A stretch of 64,000 bases of DNA, taken from NCBI RefSeq assembly GCF_947179165.1, contig NC_077242.1:77791097-77855096 (forward strand), written 5' to 3'. This document shows, in pieces, positions 23,610-36,880 of the stretch. The notes beneath the pieces were generated by a model that was not told the DNA's origin, did not search any database, and worked only from the letters and a program-made list of their open reading frames with translations. This DNA is from Solanum dulcamara. Its lineage: Eukaryota > Streptophyta > Magnoliopsida > Solanales > Solanaceae. The translations under genes and the position numbers were made by a program. Each line of letters starts with the position of its first letter. Within the stretch, counting starts at the first letter, position 1.

Positions 23610-26460
23610 ATGATTAATGGTAAAGACATATATGATGTTCTTGCAGCAATTATACCTTTATATGTTGCTATGATGTTAGCTTACGGCTCTGTTCGGTGGT
23701 GGAAAATCTTCACCCCCGATCAGTGTTCCGGTATTAACCGATTCGTGGCGGTTTTCGCCGTTCCTCTGCTTGGTTTTCACTTCATCTCCACTAATGATCC
23801 TTACTCTATGAATTACCATTTCATTGCTGCTGATTCCTTACAGAAAGTTGTCATCCTTTTCGCACTTTTCATATGGCATGTTTTCACCAAAAGAGGAAGT
23901 TTAGAATGGATGATTACTCTGTTTTCGCTTTCTACTCTGCCCAATACTTTAGTGATGGGAATTCCTCTGCTTAAAGCAATGTACGGAGATTTCTCAGGGA
24001 ATCTCATGGTTCAAATTGTTGTTATGCAGAGTGTGGTTTGGTACACTCTCATGTTATTCATGTTCGAGTACAGAGGTGCTAAGTTACTAATCGGAGAGCA
24101 ATTCCCTGAAACAGCTGCATCGATTACTTCATTTCGGGTTGAATCGGATGTAGTTTCGCTTAACGGGCGTGAACCTTTACAGGCCGATGCTGAAATTGGG
24201 GACGATGGGAAATTACATGTTATTGTTAGGAGATCCTCTGCTTCATCAATTATTTCCTCTTACAATAAAGGGATACTGCAATCGAATAATATGACTCCCA
24301 GAGCTTCTAATTTAACCGGTGTTGAGATTTATTCGGTGCAATCATCTCGAGAACCAACTCCAAGAGCGTCTAGTTTTAACCAGACAGATTTTTACGCTAT
24401 GTTTGCTAGCAAAACAGCTAGTCCGAAGCACGGGTACACGAATAGCTTTGGTGGAGATCATGTGTTCTCTCTGCAGTCATCTAAAGGTCCAACACCGCGA
24501 ACCTCAAATTTTGAAGAGGAGATGTCCAAGATTGGAAGCAATAATAAGAAGCATAGAGGAGGTATATATATCATATAAGTAGTAAATAGTAATACATATT
24601 GAACAGTGCTTAATAATATGTTATGTCTGGACAGGTAGGAGTATGAGCGGAGAGCTATACAACAGTGGTAGTACTGCTTCTGCTAATGGATTGGTGTATC
24701 CGCCTCCAAATCCAATGTTTTCGGGGCAAAGGAAAAAGGAAGTTGGAAGCGGAAGTGGAGTGCCAACACCGTCAGTGCCAGTGCCAATGCCAATGCCAAT
24801 GCCGAATACGAATAACAATAATAGTAAAGAGCTTCATATGTTTGTTTGGAGTTCAAGTGCTTCTCCTACATCTGAAGCTAATCATAAACATGCAGTTAAT
24901 AGAGGTGGTTCAACTGAACTTGGAGTTCTTGATGCATCCAAAGCCGTTCTTCAACAAGAGATAGCTGCAGCAAGAGGTAACTAGTAAATTCCTATTTTTT
25001 TCCAAAAATGGTTAAAAATGTCCTTAAAACAAAAAGTGCCCTTAACTAGTAAAGTCCTTTTTCTTTTGTCATGTCTTTTGTCTGTAGCGCATGCAAAAAA
25101 GATCACCTTTTTGGCTTCTTGTTACAAGTTCCTCGTCCTTGTTCAGTTTACTTTAGTTGACCTTCTTCAATCCAGCCAAGTGCTTTTAGATTGATAAAGA
25201 ATTCATTTTGTATACAAACAAACTTTACTCTATTAGGGTAATCTTATCTTATTTTTCAAGCTATTGATCTCACTTTTGTGGACAAAAAACTGTTAAAGAT
25301 ATTTTTAGGTGATCTGATAGTGTAAAATGCACCAAATACTACCTACTTTGTATCCAACTAATTGCATCGGATAGTTCCATTTTGAAAGTAAAACACTCTC
25401 TACCAAAAGGGAAGAGTTTGAATATGAGAGCTCTTGTTAGACTCAATTATTATTTTTTGTTAACTTATGTTCCTGTACTGTTGACTTATTAATTGATGAT
25501 AGAGAATGCAAGTTCCGTTGGTAAAGGAAATGTCGAAAAAGAAATAGAGATTGAGGATTGTTCGAAGAATATGGGAACTGAAGAAGAGAAGAAAACACAG
25601 ATGCCTCCTGCAAGTGTTATGACAAGGCTCATACTTATTATGGTATGGAGGAAGTTGATAAGAAATCCAAACACCTATGCAAGTTTGATAGGACTCATTT
25701 GGTCACTCGTATCATTCAGGTCTTTTCCTAACTTGTCTCTTTGAACTTTCACCTTGTTGGTGAACGATTCAATAATAAATGTTGGTGTTGAAAATGAATG
25801 TGCAGGTGGAATATTCAAATGCCTTCGATTGTGAAAGGTTCAATCTCAATTCTATCAGATGCTGGTCTTGGAATGGCTATGTTCAGTCTAGGTATATATA
25901 TTTCGCTCTAAAAAAGAAGAATTATAATGTTACAAACACAATTATATATTTTTTATTTACTTAATGATATATATTTGTGTAGGTCTATTTATGGCTTTAC
26001 AACCAAAGATCATAGCTTGTGGGAAGTCAGTTGCGACATTTTCCATGGCAGTTAGGTTCTTAACAGGACCTGCTGTTATTGCTGCTACTTCTATCGCTAT
26101 TGGCCTTCGTGGTGTATTACTACATGTTGCCATCGTTCAGGTATAATGAGATCAACTTTTATATATTTTATTTTACGAGTTAGTTTAACTTATATATACT
26201 GACATTTTAATTTATTTATAACTTGCAGGCTGCTCTTCCCCAAGGCATTGTTCCCTTTGTGTTTGCAAAAGAATACAACGTCCATCCTGATATTCTTAGC
26301 ACCGCGTAAATTTCTTCTGCAACTCTTAAATTTTGAATACGCTTCTGCTAGGTAAAATTATATATTTTAATTTAAATTGTTTTTGTTTGGCAGGGTTATA
26401 TTTGGAATGCTAGTTGCGTTGCCAATTACAATACTATATTACATACTTCTTGGGGTGTAG
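23610..26460 (+). CDS. PIN2: PIN auxin efflux carrier, PIN2-like, seven exons
   Basis: Exons 23610-24561, 24635-24976, 25503-25719, 25806-25891, 25983-26140, 26229-26305 and 26394-26460 join at GT/AG sites into one open frame of 632 aa. The protein has the PIN layout: five N-terminal membrane helices (to about residue 165), a long hydrophilic loop, and five C-terminal helices. The N-terminus [13 protein letters not shown] and block [19 protein letters not shown] resemble PIN2 more than PIN1 or PIN3, so I infer a root-type PIN2; the symbol is by resemblance. The loop contains three TPRxS motifs (229-233, 250-254, 295-299), sites phosphorylated by PID/WAG kinases in known PINs to set polarity. 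The C-terminal helix region has the conserved NPNTY motif. PINs export auxin across the plasma membrane and set its direction of flow. The loop also carries a Pro-Met run encoded by a CCAATG-type hexanucleotide repeat (24770-24800). ATG 23610 is the first ATG in the frame. Confidence 0.93.
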
Positions 26461-26798
26461 ACATGGGGAACAGAGACAGATAAGTTCAATGGATTCAACA
26501 ATATGGAAAGACAATAGGAAACTACTATATGCTCCCTGCATGTGACTTCTTAATTATACAAAAAGCGCATTAATTTATTTTCATTCTTTTTCTTTAATTT
26601 TGTAGTTTTAATTTTTATAGTTAGCTAGGAAGAACTGGTCATCAATAGTCATGTTGTATTATTACTTCATTTACTATTATCAAAGTTCAGATCTAAACAT
26701 TTGACACTATATATTGTCTTGCCTTCATATTGTTTCAGTCCAATAACATATATAGTTATTCGCAAAAGACTAGCAGAGAAATATAGAACAAAATATTA

Positions 26799-27018
26799 CT
26801 CTCTACGTCCCATATTAGTTGATCATTTTTCTTTTTACACGCATATTAAGAAATCATAAATAAGAGGATCGTTTTACCATTTCAACCCTTAAGAACTTCT
26901 TTGGAACAAACAAGTGTAAACACTCTCAAAAAGAATTAATTGCAAGGGTAATATGAGAAAGAATCTGTTAATGTTTTTCTAATTTAATAAGGTGATCAAC
27001 TAATATGGAACAACTATA
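26799..27018. mobile_element. Stowaway-like MITE downstream of PIN
   Basis: The left end CTCTCTACGTCCCATATTAG and the reverse complement of the right end (TTCCATATTAGTTGATCACC) share an inverted repeat over CCATATTAGTTGATCA. TA flanks the left end (26797-26798). The right border is approximate. Confidence 0.55.
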
Positions 27019-27412
27019 TTTAATATAGTGATCTATGTGAGAGTAATTATTTAATTTTATGGAGTTTCAATCGTGTGCCTAAGGAATTTCTAAGGTCTTT
27101 AATAAGTTCAATTAAAGAATTTGGTTATTATACATCGTTTTTTTATAACATTAAATCAGTTTGCTAAAATCCACCTTTTCAAGATTACTTGTACTGTAGA
27201 AATGACACTTCTACTTTTAGTACTGTTTAAGCATGAGAATAATTTATTATAAAATAGAATAAGTCAAACAAGGTGGATTTTATCCTTTTTACAATTTTTG
27301 CGGAAATATTATTTCTCCATAACCGTGAAAGCTTTAATTCAATAATCATAGTGGGAAGAAGAAATTTTTTTAGCTTCAACGCATTGTTCCAATATTTACT
27401 CTTATGATTTAT

Positions 27413-27520
27413 TTTTTCGTTCGGTGTCTAGAGCTTCCATTAGAACGCCAACTAAATCTGAATCGCACATTATAAGACCCATTTAAGAGTGACGCTCCTA
27501 ACAATTCTGATTTTTTAAAT
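27413..27520 (-). repeat. SINE fragment, minus orientation
   Basis: The plus strand reads GGTGTCTAGAGCTTCCATTA, then CCAACTAAATCTGAATCGCA, then GAGTGACGCTCC. It follows the same order as the better SINE copies at 11130 and 18265. Confidence 0.45.
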
Positions 27521-29225
27521 CTTGTATATCGCAATTTAACTCTTTTGAATCTCTTCTTATAGATTATTTAGTTCAAAGAACAAGACATTTTCTCAATTTT
27601 TTTAATTATCAATTGGCCACTACAAGCAATATAATGCATGTGATAATGTTCCTCTACAACAGCACATGACTTTTTAATTTATTTCTAGCTAAATTATTAG
27701 AAAAAATAGCCAAATGGCCTCTTAAGCTATGATCGGATTTCCAATTACACACTTATTATTCTTTACGAGAGTCTTATTATCCTCTTTAACTACTTTTAAA
27801 AGGAATAAATAACCACTTAAGTTTTGACATGGCATAGAGAGTGTATTTCACTCTCTTTGAGAGAGTGAGAAGCAATAAATAAATAAATAAAATATTTTTA
27901 TTACATTTCTGTTATAATTAAATAATATATTCTTCTTTTTTTCTTTTTATTTATTTATTTTTATAAGCAAAATGACCCCCTTTTAATGGAGGGAATTACT
28001 TTCCCTTTCACTTCAATGGAGAAGAAGAATCAACAATCCCAACAATCCATCTTTGATGGATGATAAATATATATATTTGCTAGAGAAATCCATCGAACGA
28101 GCCGACGATGATGAGGAAGTAAATCATCGGAAAAGATGAATTCACCGACAAATTCATACTTGAATTTTGAAGCTTTTTAACAATGACTTTCCATGGATTT
28201 GTGTTTTTTACTTCATTCGTCAAATTTTCTTTTAGTTCAAATCAATTGATCTAAGATGCTTTCAAACTTAAGAACTCAACAATGGGATTCCCATAGAAGA
28301 TTCAATTTAGTCTCTACAAATTAGTAATTTCAACTGAAAATTTTCAGATTTGGATTCAAACCCACATTCTTACATTAATGGAATTTTCTAATTTTTGGCT
28401 CAAATCTTCACACAAAATTCAAAATCTATTAACAAATAATGCGTAGATTCAATACACCAACCCAATCACATTCAAAAATTTCACAGTTTTGCACAAATTC
28501 GATGAACAAAATGGAGAACAATAGCTTTTTTTCTTCTTGAAATTTTCAGAAATTAATAAAGTCAAGAAAGTATTTGAAGGACCTACTTTGGAGCAGTTAC
28601 AAAGAAAAGGATGCATTCTCTAAGTAAATGTGATAAAAACTTATAATATGAGATGCAGAGTATATTATTTTAAAAATATTCTTACACCGTATATATATAT
28701 ATGGCTTATTATGAAAAATTACGTGTTATATATATATATTGAATTGAGCTCGAGCTAAGCTGGACAGCAAATGCTCAATCTTGTGATCAAACAAACCTTT
28801 ATTTGATCAAATCCATAATGAAATTAAATATCACAGTTACTAGTTAATCTTACTTTTTGTGTAAAGCTGACTACTTATAATTATTTTTTAGGTGATTATA
28901 AGTAAAAGAATTCTTCAAACATTTTGAGTGTATAAAAATTAGTAATAAACTCAATCTGAAAGTCTTGTTGAGAGAAACGGATGAATAACCGTTGCATTTT
29001 TCGTATAACAATTTCGTATAATAATAACAATCTTGACAAACATTATGTATAGCCAAAGTCATTGTATTTGCATATACAACGTAACTTTATAAAATGCTCA
29101 TGTTAGCTATCATTTGTTACCAAATAAAAGGAACAAAAAATACACTTTAGCCAAATAATGTCGTACGTGGCTAGTGAATTGCTACTCCATTCACAAAACT
29201 TACTCGTCTGTTGGTCCAGAGTTCA

Positions 29226-31838
29226 CTACACAGATTCATCAGCATGACTTCCATCTGCATTTTCTTTGCCTAGCTTTGATTTGGATAGAGATTGTTTGGA
29301 CGATGACGGCTTCAAGTTAAGGTAAGTGTAGAAAGACATTCCAACAAGTGCTGTAATTGCTCCCAGTATGCTAGTTGGACCTGGATTTGAACCAAAGAGA
29401 AGAAAACCCCCAAGTAGAATAACACACGTTTTAAACTGTCCAAGTACGACATGAGTTGTTGCAGATGTTGCCCTAGATAGACGAGGAAAACAAGTCATAA
29501 TTAGAAGCATACATAATAAGGAACTTTGCAATTTCCAAATGACGTACTAAGCAATGCATACCCAAGTGCTAGAGCACCTGACCACTGAAGCAAGAAACCA
29601 AGAACAGCAGAGGCACCAATGATTGTTGAGTTGTAAAAGTTCCAATTAAATGAAAGGACACCGGGAGGATCAAGTGATGGCATCAACATCACTAGAAAGA
29701 ATAACGTAATTGGTGTGGTCTTCCACATTAGCCTGTCACCCGAATTGCAAATTTGAGGTTCCAAAATACAATGAAGTGATTAAAAATTAAAAGAAGTGAA
29801 TTCATTTTGGAGCATACGCCAGGGCAGTCCAATTCTCCTGCTGCTGGAGATTGGACCATAGTATTTTATTAACTGCACTTGGTACTATCCATGCTACTGC
29901 AATGCAAGCACCAAAAAAGTGAAACTGCAAATCTGTCACCGTAGCAACAGCAACACCTACTGATACAACAGCGAGAGCAAGTACCTGAAATATAAGGTTA
30001 AGGATCAATTTTCTTATCAAGGGAGGTGCAGACAGACCAAACGGAAATCATTGGGTTGACTAAACTGACCATAGTAATCAGTTAAGCATAAAAGGCTTAC
30101 CTATATTAACAAGCAGTTTAAGCATATCTATAGGTTACAACACCAAACAGGTAAATAGATGATACACACGGCTGTCTCAGCTTGTGATAGACTAGGATCT
30201 TCTCTGGTGTTTGTTTTTGCATGCCTATCTTTTCTTCGATGAAAATATAACATCAAAAACTAGTCTTATCTAGCAGCCTATCTCATCTATTCTAAAAAAT
30301 AATAATAGTCAAAGCATTTAAATGAAATCTTACTCACACATAGAGTAACTGTAACAGCAAATTAGAGTAAAAGGTATGAGATTTTCCCAAGAATATTAAC
30401 GGCATATGGAAAGAAAAAACAATGCATAAAGCAACTAAACCTAGCTCTCCACTAGGCTACAAGCATACACTTGTATATTAACAATAAGAAGCAATTACCT
30501 TCAGGAAAGAAATTTTCTTCCGAAAGAGAACAAATTCAGCTAAAACGATAGCTGGTGTTACTGCAATCTTTGCCATCTGGTAAAATCCTACACTGGAAAT
30601 ATATATATCGTGCTTGTTAACTATCAAGAAAGAAGACCTGTTAAGATTTCAGAGGAGAAAAGATTACCATAGGTCTCACCTATTATACTTCAAACTCACA
30701 TTTGCGAGCCCAGTAGAAAGTGACATAACTATACCAAGAGACAACAACGATGAATATTTTGTTGATTTTGATGGCGTAGACAAGGAAAGGATGGAGAGAG
30801 CATTAAGAATAGCCATTATCAACCAGCTACATACATAATGTAGGAAAGAGAGGAAAATTGGATAATTAAATCCGACTGTAACAAGAACCTGGAAGGGAAA
30901 AAGAGGAAAGCAAATGTTACCATCTCTAAAAGATGTAATATCTACTTCCAGTTAAGAGTAAGGTTAAGTAGACTGACCAATTTGTTCATCAAGATAATAC
31001 TAACAGAAACAAAAAAATTGAATGTCAAAGCAACAGTAGGCCCCCATATGGTAGTTTGTTGACGCTTTCCACCTCCAAATGCTCGTAACTTGCTAAACAA
31101 AGAGGCCCGTACCTCCTCCAATGCTCTTCCTGCATCAAGAAAAAGGAACATAGAACATCTTTCCTTCCGTATGAATCAATAGTATTCCATCCCAAATCCT
31201 TGTCGATCGTTGAACAATGGACTACTAGACCATCAACATCAAACATCTTGTAGAAAGAGTTTATGCATTTCATAATTTTAAGTGCAGAGGAAAACCATTC
31301 ATAAGTAATAGTAGAGTTAGCTGAGTTGAAGAACTTGTGAATACAGTGACTTGACATGAGCAAAGCTGAGGTTATGGAATATAGTCATTGTTCCATTTAA
31401 GTAAAAACCCACAGCAAACTGGGAAAATATATATGTTTTCTGTTATATTTCTGACAGATGGTCCTTCATTTTGGTCAATTGCAAACATATACTTATCACA
31501 ATTGGTTGCTTTACAGAGATCTCCTCCCAATTCTTTAAATATTGTAGATTCCTCATGAATTAGTATGAAGTCTAAACAACAAGCAGTAACAGAAGAAGGA
31601 TGGACCCATGTCAACAGAAATGGCAAGACTTTGAACAACTAGAAGCATCCAATTGCAAAAATAGCAACCAAATCCCTCAATAACAGAATTTAAAAGAATA
31701 GACATTTACACATTTTAGAAAAAACCCAAAAGAATAGACATTTACACATCTAATTGAAGAAGTACCTTTTTCACCAGCATCACTGTCCTTCCTCTTGAGT
31801 AATTTTCTCACATCTTTTCTCATCAAAAAACCCATCAT
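29226..31838 (-). CDS. Nucleotide-sugar/triose-phosphate transporter family protein
   Basis: Seven exons on the minus strand (31838-31766, 31129-30978, 30888-30680, 30592-30499, 29984-29818, 29732-29562, 29472-29226) join in frame to 370 aa. The sequence has about ten hydrophobic segments typical of the drug/metabolite transporter superfamily, TPT branch. Recognisable blocks are ALTFNFFVSVSIILMNK, SLKYNSVGFYQMAKIAVTP, VGVAVATVTDLQFHFFGA and GQFKTCVILLGGFLLFG. The fit is best to plant proteins named nucleotide-sugar uncharacterised transporters; the substrate is unknown. The C-terminus is long, charged and Ser/Lys-rich (SSSKQSLSKSKLGKENADGS), probably cytosolic. Such proteins usually sit in Golgi or ER membranes and import sugar nucleotides for glycan synthesis. 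The start follows the first ATG of a tandem ATG ATG (31838-31833). Short minus frames in its first intron (31025-31363, 31372-31638) are not part of it. Confidence 0.88.
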
Positions 31839-32739
31839 CTTTCTTTCTATTTAACTAATTTCTGTATCAGCTAGCTAGCATTCACCCAAAATAAAAGATT
31901 TGTTTTTTCGAATGAAAGAAAGAAAGCCGATATCTCAGAGACTAGTGAGTGTAATCAATATTTTTAAGGAAAGAGGGTTTTGTCGGGTTTAACGAAGTGA
32001 TTTGAGTTAAAGCTTTAGGTACAACTGACCAAGACTATAGTATTGTGGGGATGTGCAATGGATTGTCAGAGAAAATCACGGGAATGCACCGACAGACACA
32101 CAGTTGAACATCACATTAATTGAAAACAGTTCACATAACTTTAGAATTTATTTAAGTTATACAACTTTATTTAAGATCATAAAATTGATTATTTTTTTTT
32201 CTTTTCCAACAAGATTGTGGTTCATTCTTTAATCAAAGATCTCAAATTTATATGTTTTATCCCTAATATAAAAATTTTTAAACGCAAATTTAAATTTAAT
32301 TAGAATTTATGTGAGTATCATATCAGAAACAAAACAAAAAAAAGGGGAGAGTGCCATTTAGATTTCAAGTTAATCCTTGTTATTAATTGGTCCCCCCTCT
32401 ACTGTGTTTAAGGGATTAGGTCAAGTACTTGTCTGTAGGGCCACCTTTAATTCCAAATGAAGTTTTGGGTTGAAATTAGTCAATACTAGTATATATTTGA
32501 TTGTGTTTTTTTCTCTTTCAACCTCCAATATAATAACATTGCCTATTTTTGGTACAAAATCTGAAATGATGCAACGTATATTCATCTCATTTTACAATTT
32601 TATATTTGCTGCCCCTCACTTTCAAATCTTATTCAATTCTAAGATTGTGAGTTCGGAAGTAAAAAGGTGGGAACTCCTAGGGAAGAGGTAAAAAAAACAT
32701 TTGCTGCACATCAGCCTCTTTTGTATTCAAGAAAGCAGG
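31839..32739. other. Intergenic DNA, promoter side of the transporter gene
   Basis: This 900-bp gap separates two genes that both run on the minus strand. It should hold the transporter promoter and the 3' end of the TBL gene. No TATA box was clear enough to call. Confidence 0.5.
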
Positions 32740-35700
32740 TCATGGTTGCAACACCAAAGTGACATAGATTAGCTCATTCCATGCATCAGGGACTCCCGGT
32801 AGACACCAATGGCTACAATCTTGCTTCCCTTTTTTACCAACCTTACCATACACTGATGGGTGCCCATCCTTGCGGAAATTTGTTGACTGTGTTACGTTTA
32901 AAAGGACTACTGGAAACTGCATTTCCTTAATCACCTCTTCCACAATCTTCATTTTCAAAGGATAGTTTCCAAGGATAGCTCCTCTCGAAACAGGTTCACT
33001 CTCTTTATTACAACTTCCACCTGAATCCCAATCTCCGCCTCTGTTTAAATACAAGTAAACGTTAGACAAATTTGTAGAAGAATACAACCAAATGGAAATG
33101 CTATTTAAGACCAATCTTGATGAGTATAGTAATGAGACGAGCTTTTTTTTCATTGGACAAACCTTAGCATTTGGTTTCAAAAATTTCTATTGTGGAAGCA
33201 ATAGTAAGTACCTATAGTGAGCTGAAGAGTACCCACGATATATAATCAACTTTTCACGGCTCATGTTTTCGTCAATCCACTTAGCCCAGGTCTTCAATGC
33301 TCTCCTATAAGCTTCAACAGCATCGAATTTAGGGTATATATGGTCACCTTCTTTATAATAGTTTTTCCTGCACCAACAAAACCCTCATTTTAGATGCATT
33401 TAGTCAAACTAGAAAACACACAAGGATTGAGAATATTTAGTAGAAAATAATTAAAGATATTGTGTCAAAGAGACAGGTTACTTTATAAGGACTTCAACGT
33501 TGAAGTAAGCTATAATGCTCTCAGATCACTATAGAACGATAAGTCAAATGATCCTCCAGCTCAGAGAAGTGAACCTCAGATAGTAAGAAAAGGTACTAAT
33601 GGCAACGAGAGCATATATATTGCATTTCAGCAAGAGATATCGTAAGAAGAATAAAACACACCCCCTGGCAGTCTTTCCATGAGTCCACCAATGCCCCGTA
33701 TTGAAGATAAGAATATCAGCTCCCTTCCAACGATTAGATGTTTTGTCTATGCGATCTATTGACAGAGTTGGATTTGAGCTTCCTTGAGGATTGATACGTA
33801 CTCCTTCCCTAACAAGGAAGTGTGAGCGCACGAATTCAACTGTGCAGTTATAATCCTGCAAAACCATAATATTTTAGTCCTCACTGCTCTCATTTCTAAG
33901 AAGCATTCATAACATTTCATCATTTTAAGTTATAAATATATACCAAACAGAAAGATCATTCAATTCTCTTGGGTTTGAGGCACTTGAGCCGAGGGTCTTT
34001 CAGAAACAGCCTCTGTACCTCCTCGAGGTAGTGATAAGGTCTGCGTACATTCTACCATCCCCAGACCCCACTTAGTGGGACTTTACTGGGTATGTTGTTG
34101 TTGTATAGATAACAAATAACTGCTCAAGTATATAAAATCTCTCTCTCTCTCTCTCTACGCACATACATATGTACATATGAAGAAGAAATCTTCAACTGAT
34201 ATAAATGGTGTCAGCTTAGCTAGAATGAAATCTTAATAAATGCATATGCAAAATCACCTCAAATTTGAAAACATAGTAGCCTCTTCCTTTTGTTATCTTA
34301 TACCCATGGATCTCATACATTTTACTCTTATTAGTGAGGCCTTCACGAAGAAGGCAAAGGAGCGATTCAAATTGGTTCCGGTTCATTGAGTCCCCAACCA
34401 GCATCAACCTCTTTCCTTTCAATCTCTTCAAAAAATCTGATGGACTAAACCTACAAAGAAATATAACTGGTTTAAGGATACAAGTTCTATAAGTAGTCCC
34501 CTGAATCAACAAATGACCGGCTATTTATCAATGAGATGAATAAGCTTTATCATCATATGAATCAGCAGAATAGTTAATGGTGAGTCAAACCTATAGATAT
34601 TACAGGAGATTTATGAGACTGTCATACCTTCTCCGGTTGGACAAAAAAAAAATATCATTAGACAACATTTTTTTATGAAGATGAACATTAAGACAACATG
34701 AACATAGGAAAAAAAAATTGCGAGATGACTCTTAGTGCAGGTTGAAATCTAGAGCACACCATTTGACACAAGTCGAACTCCACCCTTGGTATTTTTAACT
34801 ATAACTATTATTCAGTCCAACAACACGAAGAGAAGAAGAATATTACACAAACAGGATTATAGCCCTGGCAACACAAAACAAAAACAAAAGTACATCCTTG
34901 GGAAATAGTCAACCAAATCTTTAGTGTAGATACTAATCAATACTTGCCAATTTTCTTTAACAGTCGAAAGTCGAAACCTATAACAATTACTAACTCCTTG
35001 TCTTACCAGTTTATCTATTTATTTTCCAGTACTAATTTTAAATAAGAAATCAATTTATAGTGGTAGCACATTTGCATTTATTCTCTTCCAACTAAAGTAA
35101 CTGCAGACATTACAAATTATTGGGGAATTTACCCAAGTGATCTTTCGTTCCTGAGACCTCCTTCCATTTCTTTTATCATCTACATATCAGACACACTTCC
35201 AGTAGTTGGTTCCAATATGATTTCTACTAGAACGGTAAAAAGACAAGCTATACATGGGTTTCTTATCGTAACGACACAAGCAGAACTTGCAAACTTGGAC
35301 TACAAAACCATCTCTTTCTTCAAGAGTTGAAAATCTTCCTTTGACCACAGATCTCAACCATTTCTTTCTTTCAAGAATCGCAAATCTTTCATTGACAAAC
35401 TGCCTCATTATAAGACAGAATATAATGTTTTATGGAAACCAGAAACTTTTGGTCCAGCTAAAGAGGAAGAATACATTCTGTCAAATGATAATAAGAATTT
35501 GTTCTCTAGAACTTACATTGCACTTCACTCTACACTAAGACTGTTTACCCTACTCAAACACAGAGTTACAATCGAAAATACTCAAATATATAATATCCCT
35601 TTTTCTTTACAAATAATAGTACTCCCTATGTCACAATTTATACGACTCACTTCCCTTTTTAATCCATATCAAAAAGATGATATATACCGTGATGAAGTTG

Positions 35701-36453
35701 GTAACTAAGCACAATGTAGGAAATGAATATGAGAAGTATAACAACCTCCTTGACTATCCTAGAAATGTTAACACAAAACATGATGGATCAAAGAGAAAAA
35801 AGAAGAATGAGTAATTTAAGTTACCTTGGAAGATGGCATCCATGTGGCTTCCATCTCCATTTAAGATATTGTGAGTCGGGCCTACCATTAGTCTGGCAAT
35901 CAAAAGCCTCATCCACATAAGGGCAAGAACCTGGCTTATAAATTGGGTGATTCTCATCTCTCACCCAAATTCCCTTGAAAAGATCACAACTTGAGTCAAC
36001 CAACTTTGGTCTTGAGTTTTTCTCAACTAAATTAGATTTGGGTGTATCAGATTTTGATGTCTCACTAGAACTAGAGTTGGTCTCTGGTTTAACCAAATTA
36101 TCATCAAAATCAGATTTTGGCAAAATGGGTCCTTGAGATTTTGGCGTCTCACTAGAACTAGAGTTAGTCTCAGGTAAAATGGGTTTAACCAAATTAACAT
36201 CAAAATCAGATTTTGGCAAAATGGGTATCTCCTCTAGTCCTTGAGACTTTGATGTCTCTGGTGAAATGGGTTTAACCAAACTATCATAAAAATCAGATCT
36301 TGGCAAAATGGGTGTCTGATTTTGCAAGAGTATAGGTGTTTGAGAAAGGCCGTCTCTGTAAAAAGAGATTTTGGGTTCAACAACTCTTCTGCTAAAAAAG
36401 AAGAGACTTGAAATTAGAAAGAAAAGGACAAGGAAAATAGTATAACGTGCCAT
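32740..36453 (-). CDS. TRICHOME BIREFRINGENCE-LIKE (TBL) O-acetyltransferase
   Basis: Five exons on the minus strand (36453-35825, 34450-34258, 33855-33662, 33367-33212, 33040-32740) join in frame to 490 aa. One N-terminal helix ([15 protein letters not shown]) makes it a type II Golgi protein. A low-complexity stem follows, then the Cys-rich TBL domain ([20 protein letters not shown]). The catalytic domain has the GDS motif GDSMNRNQ (Ser231) and the C-terminal [16 protein letters not shown] (Asp465, His468), the expected Ser-His-Asp residues. TBL enzymes acetylate xylan, mannan, xyloglucan or pectin in the Golgi; which substrate cannot be told here. The stem holds three imperfect copies of an [13 protein letters not shown] unit. 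The frame extends 11 codons further upstream only through a GTG, so ATG 36453 is the start. All catalytic residues are present. Confidence 0.92.
33983..34104 (+). repeat. RTE-LINE 3' tail in TBL intron 2
   Basis: CTTGAGCCGAGGGTCTTTCA, then GATAAGGTCTGCGTACATTC, then CCCAGACCCCACTTAGTGGG, ending TATGTTGTTGTTGT. It is the same tail as the end of the LINE at 12871-15173, here as a short 5'-truncated copy or SINE body, on the strand opposite to the gene. Confidence 0.75.
35619..35676. repeat. Stowaway MITE fragment in TBL intron 1
   Basis: TACTCCCTATGTCACAATTT then ATACGACTCACTTCCC and TTTTTAATCCATATC resemble the left end and body of Solanaceae Stowaway elements. The matching right end was not found, so this is a fragment. 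Confidence 0.45.
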
Positions 36454-36880
36454 ATGGAGGAATGCAATAAGGCATTTTCTTCCCACCTATAAGGCCGACA
36501 AACATGAATTAACGCAAACCATTTTTTTTTCTTTTTGGTAAATAGTAATAATGCCACACAAAATTAATAATTTCACTTTCATTTTTTTTACTCAGTCAAC
36601 TTACTATATTTAAATTCAAAATTATAGTAAGGAATTCTTTATCTACCAATCTAATTTTCCAAAAAGTCTTTCTAATATCTTCCTTTATATTCTGAAATCA
36701 AATTAATTATAGGAATAAAAAATTGAATACATACTTGCTTTTATTTTTTAAATCTCTCTCTCTCAAATCATGCAGGATATCTTTCATTAATAAAGGGTTA
36801 TTTTAGTTAATTTTCTATTAGAGTTTGATTTAAAATAAATAATGTGTTTAACTTCTTACAAAGATCTTGCATGTGCAGTT
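36454..36880. other. Short intergenic spacer, nothing recognised
   Basis: AT-rich spacer between the TBL start and the copia element. The TBL promoter must lie within it or be disrupted by the insertion at 36881. Confidence 0.5.

Larger units (their letters stand above)
26461..29225. other. Intergenic DNA between PIN and sugar-transporter genes
   Basis: AT-rich. Contains the MITE at 26799-27018 and a SINE-like fragment at 27413-27520, listed separately. No other coding motif was recognised, although 27940-28570 is somewhat less AT-skewed. Confidence 0.5.

Noticed and set aside
24621..24964. Antisense and alternate frames over PIN exon 2
   Set aside because: The PIN frame is confirmed by splice phase and the conserved loop; the others are shadows of it.
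18784..26460. P450 and PIN genes as a metabolic cluster
   Set aside because: The 3.3-kb gap, different roles and lack of other enzymes give no cluster evidence.
31025..31638. Minus frames inside the first intron of the transporter as extra exons
   Set aside because: They do not keep phase with flanking exons and carry no transporter motif; the skipped model gives the conserved start.
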